Source: JAWXTP01 sp044433415 (GTDB taxonomy: Bacteria > Bacteroidota > Bacteroidia > Bacteroidales > Rikenellaceae). Taken from it: a stretch of 9,876 nt of DNA. The notes beneath the pieces are model-generated. The model was not told the DNA's origin. It saw only the letters and a list, made by a program, of their open reading frames with translations, and ran no database searches. Shown here one piece after another: positions 5,996 to 9,876 of this stretch. The DNA lies in assembly GCA_044433415.1 (NCBI GenBank), contig JAWXTP010000113.1:1-9876 (forward strand), in the 5' to 3' direction. Position 1 is the stretch's first letter. The number at the start of each line of letters is the position of its first letter. The position numbers and the translations under genes were made by a program.

Positions 5996-6647
5996 CACAA
6001 AGAAAAACATAATGCTAGTCGACGACCACACTCTTTTTAGAAATGGTCTAAAAATGTTAATAAACAAATCTGAGGATTTTACCGTATGCACCGAAGCCTC
6101 TAATGGTATAGAATTTCTAGAAAAACTAGAAAAGGCACCTCTACCTGATATCGTACTGCTAGATATCTCTATGCCTGAAATGGACGGAATAGAAGCCGCG
6201 ACCCTAGCACTAAAACGTTATCCTCAACTTCAAATTGTTACGCTTTCCATGTATGGTGAAGAAGATTATTATTTCAAGATGATGTCTATAGGAGTCAAAG
6301 GCTTCTTACTGAAAAACTCAGAAATCTCAGAAGTCCTTGAAGCCTTAAAGGCTGTTTGCAACGGAGGTAACCATTTTTCTACTGAACTGCTAACAAACCT
6401 AAGAATCTCTCTACGTGAAACAAAACACCTAAACAACTACAATATTTTAAGTGAAATATCTGAACGTGAGAAAGAAATACTAGTTTTAATATGTAAAGGA
6501 ATGTCAAATATAGAGATTGCAGATAAGCTGTTTATCTCTAAGCGTACTGTCGACAAACATAGAGCAAATATCCTAGCAAAAACATCTTGTAAGAACACAG
6601 CAAACTTAGTTGTTTATGCTATAAAAAACCATATTGTAGAAATATAA
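5985..6647 (+). CDS. NarL/LuxR-family response regulator
   Basis: This 220-residue regulator has the classic two-domain layout. The receiver (about 7-122) has acidic residues D13/D14, phosphoacceptor D60 (IVLLDISMPEMDG), S88 in the switch position and K110. A linker follows, then a LuxR-type helix-turn-helix at about 156-214 (SEISEREKEILVLICKG, then NIEIADKLFISKRTVDKHRANI). The ATG at 5985 lies inside the end of the kinase gene (kinase stop 5993-5995), so the two are almost certainly one operon and one signalling pair. It is expected to bind DNA as a phosphorylated dimer. Targets are not evident; the dyads upstream of sdhC or in the porX/kinase divergent region could be tested as sites. Confidence 0.92.
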   Translation: MNCNTKKNIMLVDDHTLFRNGLKMLINKSEDFTVCTEASNGIEFLEKLEKAPLPDIVLLDISMPEMDGIEAATLALKRYPQLQIVTLSMYGEEDYYFKMMSIGVKGFLLKNSEISEVLEALKAVCNGGNHFSTELLTNLRISLRETKHLNNYNILSEISEREKEILVLICKGMSNIEIADKLFISKRTVDKHRANILAKTSCKNTANLVVYAIKNHIVEI

Positions 6648-6715
6648 GGCGATTTCTAAAAATTGAATCTTAGTTTTTTTTTTAATTAGAGCGCATTCTA
6701 AAAAAAATGTACTTA

Positions 6716-6759
6716 AAATTTTACTTTTTAAAACAAAAAACTAGCCTAAAGTAAAATTT
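6716..6759. terminator. AT-rich inverted repeat after the response regulator gene
   Basis: The arms aaattttacttt (6716-6727) and aaagtaaaattt (6748-6759) are perfect complements of 12 bp around a 20-nt loop. The placement after the two-component operon suggests transcription termination or an upstream boundary of the sdhC control region. The stem holds a single G-C pair, so it is weak for a terminator. Confidence 0.4.
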
Positions 6760-6825
6760 ACACACTTATTTCAGTGCATTGATTAGTTTATTAAAAAAAT
6801 AGGCTAAATAATGCGATTTTATTTA

Positions 6826-6874
6826 TATATTTGTATGTGTGAAATATACTGTTATTTCTTTCACAATCAGTATA
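6826..6874 (+). promoter_or_regulatory. Candidate sdhC promoter element and 5'-leader dyads
   Basis: TATATTTG (6826-6833) matches the Bacteroidota -7 consensus TAnnTTTG, although no TTTG lies at the expected -33 distance. Directly downstream are two perfect 7-bp inverted repeats that interlock: tgtgaaa (6838-6844) with tttcaca (6859-6865), and tatactg (6845-6851) with cagtata (6868-6874). If transcription starts near 6838-6842 these would sit at the very 5' end of a ~110-nt leader. They could be protein-binding sites on DNA or mutually exclusive RNA hairpins. Confidence 0.4.
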
Positions 6875-6948
6875 AACCACTGAAACATTAATACTTCGAA
6901 TATTACGTAACGTAAATAAACATAAAAATAATTTAATTTTTTAAACCT

Positions 6949-7590
6949 ATGAGTAATCTATTTAGTTCTTCTATTGGGAAGAAATTGGTAATGAGCATTT
7001 CGGGTCTTTTTCTGATTATGTTCTTGTTAGTACACGTAACTGCCAACTTATTTATTTTAGCTGGTAAAGAAGCGTTTGACACAGCGTGTGACGTAATGGG
7101 CTATATGGCTCCTATCGTGCCTATTCTTGCGGCAGGATTTATCGTTCACATTCTTTATGCTTTCATCCTTACTTTACACAATCGTAAGGCACGTCCAGTG
7201 AAATACAAAGTACAAGATTTGAAAAATTCTTCTACTTGGCAATCACGCAATATGTTCGTGTTAGGTATTATTGTTTTTGGTGTGTTAGCTCTTCACTTAT
7301 GTGATTTCTGGGCTAAAATGCAGCTTCAACACTTTATGGGTCTTCATGGTGAGAATGGCTATGAATTAGCTATTGCTAAATTCCAAAATCCTGTTTATGT
7401 AGGTATCTACACTATCTGGATTGTAGCTCTTTGGTATCACCTACGCCACGGTTTCTGGTCAGCATTCCAAACAGTTGGTCTTGCTAATCAAATCTGGATT
7501 AAAAGATGGCAATGTATCGCTAACATCTACGCTTTTGTAGTTGCAGCGGGTTTCATTATCATCCCTATCTATGTGTTCCTTTTCCTATAA
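6949..7590 (+). CDS. sdhC: Succinate dehydrogenase/fumarate reductase cytochrome b subunit (B-type)
   Basis: This 213-residue inner-membrane anchor of complex II belongs to the single-subunit, diheme type B class (Bacteroides FrdC and Bacillus SdhC style). Five membrane spans are expected at about 13-38, 55-78, 101-122, 150-170 and 190-212. Histidines at 29, 67, 116 and 164 sit in successive spans with spacing like the four heme ligands of Bacillus SdhC (28, 70, 113, 155), so two b hemes are likely; H167 is an additional conserved-looking histidine (WYHLRHGFW). It passes electrons between the quinone pool and the flavoprotein encoded next, via an iron-sulfur subunit not in the window. Direction (succinate oxidation or fumarate reduction with menaquinone) cannot be read from sequence. 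sdhA follows after 91 bp, so they form one transcription unit. Confidence 0.93.
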   Translation: MSNLFSSSIGKKLVMSISGLFLIMFLLVHVTANLFILAGKEAFDTACDVMGYMAPIVPILAAGFIVHILYAFILTLHNRKARPVKYKVQDLKNSSTWQSRNMFVLGIIVFGVLALHLCDFWAKMQLQHFMGLHGENGYELAIAKFQNPVYVGIYTIWIVALWYHLRHGFWSAFQTVGLANQIWIKRWQCIANIYAFVVAAGFIIIPIYVFLFL

Positions 7591-7681
7591 ACACATCATT
7601 CATAATTTTTAAGTAATTTTCATTACTAAAAAGCCATAACATTTTATGGCAGAACATACTTAACTTTACAAAATTTATATT
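7591..7681 (+). promoter_or_regulatory. Two small hairpins between sdhC and sdhA
   Basis: Two hairpins lie in tandem: agtaat/attact (7612-7617 with 7622-7627, 4-nt loop) and gccataa/ttatggc (7633-7639 with 7644-7650, 4-nt loop). They are too small to be convincing terminators and no T run follows. RNA processing or stability elements that set the ratio of the two subunits are plausible but unproven. Confidence 0.4.
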
Positions 7682-9625
7682 ATGAGCATATTAGATTCTA
7701 AAATACCTGCAGGTCCACTTACCGAAAAGTGGAGCAAACACAAGTCAGAAATTAAAGTTGTGAGCCCTGCAAATAAACGTAAATTAGATATTATCGTTAT
7801 CGGTACAGGTCTTGGTGGTGGCGCTGCTGCTGCTGCACTAGGTGAGCTTGGCTATAACGTAAAAGTATTCTGCATTTCAGATTCACCTCGTCGTGCACAC
7901 TCTATCGCTGCACAAGGTGGTATCAATGCTGCTAAAAACTATCAAAACGATAATGACTCTGTTTATCGTCTTTTCTATGATACTATCAAAGGTGGTGACT
8001 ATCGTGCACGTGAGGCTAACGTATATCGTCTTGCTGAAGTTTCTAACCTTATCATTGACCAATGTGTAGCTCAAGGCGTTCCTTTTGCTCGTGATTACGG
8101 TGGTCTTCTTGACAACCGTTCTTTCGGTGGTGCTCAAGTATCACGTACTTTCTATGCTAGAGGTCAAACTGGTCAACAACTTTTATTAGGTGCTTACGCA
8201 GCTCTTAACCGTCAAATCGCTAAAGGTTCTGTTAAAAGTTACACTCGTCACGAAATGTTGGACGTTGTTCTTGTTGACGGTAAAGCTCGTGGTATCATCG
8301 CTCGTAACCTTATCACAGGTGAAATCGAACGTCACGGTGCTCATGCAGTAGTTATTGCTTCTGGTGGTTACGGTAACGTATTCTTCTTGTCAACAAATGC
8401 TATGAACTCTAATGGTTCTGCTGCTTGGCAAATCTACAAGAAAGGTGCTATGTTTGCAAACCCTTGTTTCACTCAAATTCACCCTACTTGTATTCCAGTA
8501 CACGGTACTCAACAGTCTAAACTAACTCTTATGAGTGAGTCTTTACGTAATGATGGTCGTATCTGGGTTCCTAAGAAAATTGAGGATGTAGAAAAAATCC
8601 GTACTAAGAAAATTAAAGCGTCTCAAATTCCTGAAGAGGATAGAGATTACTACTTAGAGCGTCGTTACCCTGCATTTGGTAACCTTGTTCCTCGTGACGT
8701 TGCTTCTCGTGCTGCTAAAGAGCGTTGTGATGCTGGTTTTGGTGTTAACGAAACAGGTCTTGCTGTTTACCTTGACTTCTCAACTTCTATCAACAGACTT
8801 GGTAAACACGTTATCGAAGAGCGTTATGGTAACCTATTCCAAATGTACGAAAAAATCACTGACGTAAACCCTTATGATGAACCAATGATGATTTACCCAG
8901 CGGTTCACTACACTATGGGTGGTATCTGGGTTGACTACAACCTTATGACTACTGTGCCTGGTCTTTACGCACTAGGAGAAGCTAACTTCTCTGATCACGG
9001 AGCTAACCGTTTAGGTGCTTCTGCGTTAATGCAAGGTCTTGCTGATGGTTACTTCGTAATCCCTTACACAATAGGTGATTACTTATCAAAAGATATTCAA
9101 ACTCCTAAAATCGATACTACTTCTGCTGAGTTTGACGCTGCTGAGAAAGCTGTTAAAGACAAAATTGAAAAATTAATGTCTATTAAAGGTCAAAAATCTG
9201 TTGACGATATCCATAAAGAACTTGGTCACATCATGTGGGACAATGTTGGTATGGGTCGTAACCGTGAAGGTCTTGAAAAAGCTGTTGTTGAAATACAAAG
9301 AATTCGTAAAGAGTTCTGGAAAAACGTTCGTATCCCAGGAAAAACTAACGAATTCAACCAAGAGCTTGAAAAAGCTCTACGTTTAGCTGACTTCCTTGAA
9401 ATGGGTGAATTAATGGCTCGTGATGGTCTTAACCGTGAAGAATCTTGCGGTGGTCACTTTAGAGAAGAATATCAAACTGAAGAAGGTGAAGCTCTACGTA
9501 ACGATGAAGATTACAGATACGTTTCTGTTTGGGAATTCAAAGGTGTGGACAATGTTCCTACTTTACACAAAGAAGCTCTTGACTTTGAATTTATCAAAAT
9601 TGCTCAACGTAACTACAAAGAGTAA
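7682..9625 (+). CDS. sdhA: Succinate dehydrogenase/fumarate reductase flavoprotein subunit
   Basis: This 647-residue catalytic subunit oxidises succinate or reduces fumarate with covalently bound FAD at the cytoplasmic face. The length fits the longer Bacteroidota class. The FAD dinucleotide-binding fold begins at about residue 35 with GTGLGGGAAAAALGELG (41-57). The covalent flavin site is RRAHSIAAQGG with H73. Active-site positions are seen as H267 (FTQIHPT), R338 (NLVPRDVASRA, the proton-relay arginine) and H409 (PAVHYTMGG), followed by the FAD-binding ALGEANFSDHGANRLGASAL (430-449). The C-terminal helical region (about 475-647) ends with the expected VWEFKG-type stretch. Codon use is strongly biased to GGT, CGT, CTT and GCT endings, unlike the island genes, as expected for a highly expressed gene. 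The iron-sulfur subunit gene normally follows but does not begin within 251 bp here. Confidence 0.95.
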   Translation: MSILDSKIPAGPLTEKWSKHKSEIKVVSPANKRKLDIIVIGTGLGGGAAAAALGELGYNVKVFCISDSPRRAHSIAAQGGINAAKNYQNDNDSVYRLFYDTIKGGDYRAREANVYRLAEVSNLIIDQCVAQGVPFARDYGGLLDNRSFGGAQVSRTFYARGQTGQQLLLGAYAALNRQIAKGSVKSYTRHEMLDVVLVDGKARGIIARNLITGEIERHGAHAVVIASGGYGNVFFLSTNAMNSNGSAAWQIYKKGAMFANPCFTQIHPTCIPVHGTQQSKLTLMSESLRNDGRIWVPKKIEDVEKIRTKKIKASQIPEEDRDYYLERRYPAFGNLVPRDVASRAAKERCDAGFGVNETGLAVYLDFSTSINRLGKHVIEERYGNLFQMYEKITDVNPYDEPMMIYPAVHYTMGGIWVDYNLMTTVPGLYALGEANFSDHGANRLGASALMQGLADGYFVIPYTIGDYLSKDIQTPKIDTTSAEFDAAEKAVKDKIEKLMSIKGQKSVDDIHKELGHIMWDNVGMGRNREGLEKAVVEIQRIRKEFWKNVRIPGKTNEFNQELEKALRLADFLEMGELMARDGLNREESCGGHFREEYQTEEGEALRNDEDYRYVSVWEFKGVDNVPTLHKEALDFEFIKIAQRNYKE

Positions 9626-9631
9626 TCTTTA

Positions 9632-9666
9632 GGGAGTTTTAATACTGATTTTCGGTTTAAAATCCC
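9632..9666 (+). terminator. Hairpin directly after sdhA
   Basis: The arms gggagttttaa (9632-9642) and ttaaaatccc (9657-9666) pair with a one-base bulge and are followed by tttc. The stem begins 7 nt after the sdhA stop. It could be a partial terminator or an mRNA 3'-end stabiliser between sdhA and whatever follows. Confidence 0.5.
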
Positions 9667-9683
9667 TTTCAAACTCACGTATG

Positions 9684-9716
9684 ACTGCCTGTTTTCAAAG
9701 TAGGAAATATGGCAGT
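9684..9716. repeat. Small interrupted hairpin downstream of sdhA
   Basis: actgcc (9684-9689) pairs with ggcagt (9711-9716), and tttc (9693-9696) can pair with gaaa (9704-9707) inside. It lies between the sdhA-proximal hairpin and the long palindrome at 9750-9860. No function is evident. Confidence 0.35.
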
Positions 9717-9749
9717 ACAATAAAGGAAACTTCTAAAAATTGGATTTTA

Positions 9750-9860
9750 ACGCTTTTAGATTTATAAATTTTATCTTTGATTTTTTACAAATATGCCGTG
9801 GGAACCACCACGCCTATATTTATAAAAATCCAAATCTAAAACTCCTAAATCTAAAATCGA
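9750..9860. repeat. Long imperfect palindrome, copy 2 of a dispersed element
   Basis: Arms of about 50 nt fold around cgtgg (9797-9801) and ccacg (9808-9812) with apical loop gaacca (9802-9807). Outer pairing joins cttttagattta near 9753 to taaatctaaaat near 9846-9857, and the gattttttacaaat-type block to attt ataaaaatc on the right side. The design matches the palindrome at 2995-3143: a ttttaacgctttt motif at the left base, long AT-rich arms, a short GC-rich apex and a six-base gaaccR loop. Arm sequences differ, but the complementary strands have changed together, so the fold rather than the sequence appears to be kept. Confidence 0.75.
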
Positions 9861-9876
9861 ATAAAACCAATTATTA

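Larger units (their letters stand above)
6648..6948. other. Structured gap between the response regulator and sdhC
   Basis: This 301-bp region has no coding sequence. It holds a 10-T run near 6674, an AT-rich 12-bp inverted repeat (6716-6759), a candidate -7 element (6826-6833), two interlocked 7-bp inverted repeats (6838-6874) and a small palindrome, ttacgtaacgtaa (6903-6915). The sdhC ATG follows without a clear Shine-Dalgarno sequence. Confidence 0.6.

Noticed and set aside
6655..6674. A third copy of the palindromic element after the response regulator, based on ttctaaaaattgaatctta resembling 9731-9750
   Set aside because: Only the ~19-nt left flank resembles copy 2. The taacgctttt motif, the long arms and the GAACCR loop are missing.
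6838..6874. A stable H-type pseudoknot riboswitch before sdhC
   Set aside because: The connecting loops (0, 7 and 2 nt) are too short to span two 7-bp stems at once, so simultaneous pairing is unlikely. It is kept only as alternative dyads.
8676..9632. Additional forward and reverse frames of 60-84 codons inside sdhA
   Set aside because: They are shadow frames created by the strongly biased codon use of sdhA, with repetitive Leu/Val/Lys/Thr composition and no independent start signals.

Overview
The window reads as chromosomal DNA of a low-GC Bacteroidota, most likely Bacteroidales or a close relative. The evidence is a PorX-type response regulator with a PglZ domain (the type IX secretion regulator), a B-type diheme succinate dehydrogenase/fumarate reductase in C-A order, almost no Shine-Dalgarno sequences, and possible promoters of the TTTG/TAnnTTTG class. 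No species can be named from sequence alone.

Region by region. Positions 1-350 hold no gene, only hairpins and a 3' scrap of a lost gene copy. Positions 255-2864 are an accessory island: three paralogous small membrane proteins (351-725, 1991-2365, 2430-2816), with a 324-residue protein of unknown family (935-1909) between the first and second. The layout (one large soluble protein with duplicated, mosaic small membrane proteins downstream) looks like a toxin with an immunity-gene array, but function is inferred. Positions 2817-3280 are gene-free and packed with inverted repeats, including a ~150-bp long hairpin. porX lies on the minus strand (3281-4840). Divergent from it is a NarL/LuxR-type two-component pair (histidine kinase 5048-5995, response regulator 5985-6647, overlapping by 11 bp). 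After a structured 301-bp gap come sdhC/frdC (6949-7590) and sdhA/frdA (7682-9625). No iron-sulfur subunit gene starts in the remaining 251 bp, which hold further hairpins and a second copy of the long palindromic element seen near 3000.

Working together: SdhC anchors SdhA (with an unseen SdhB) at the inner membrane for succinate/fumarate and quinone chemistry. The kinase and regulator pair are presumably translationally coupled. PorX is expected to control type IX secretion and to hydrolyse cyclic oligonucleotides. The island is probably unrelated to these housekeeping and regulatory genes and looks like a recombining cassette locus. The most interesting signals are the hypervariable centre of the three paralogs, the in-frame gene-tail scar at 255-271, the two-copy long-hairpin repeat, and the interlocked inverted repeats ahead of sdhC.
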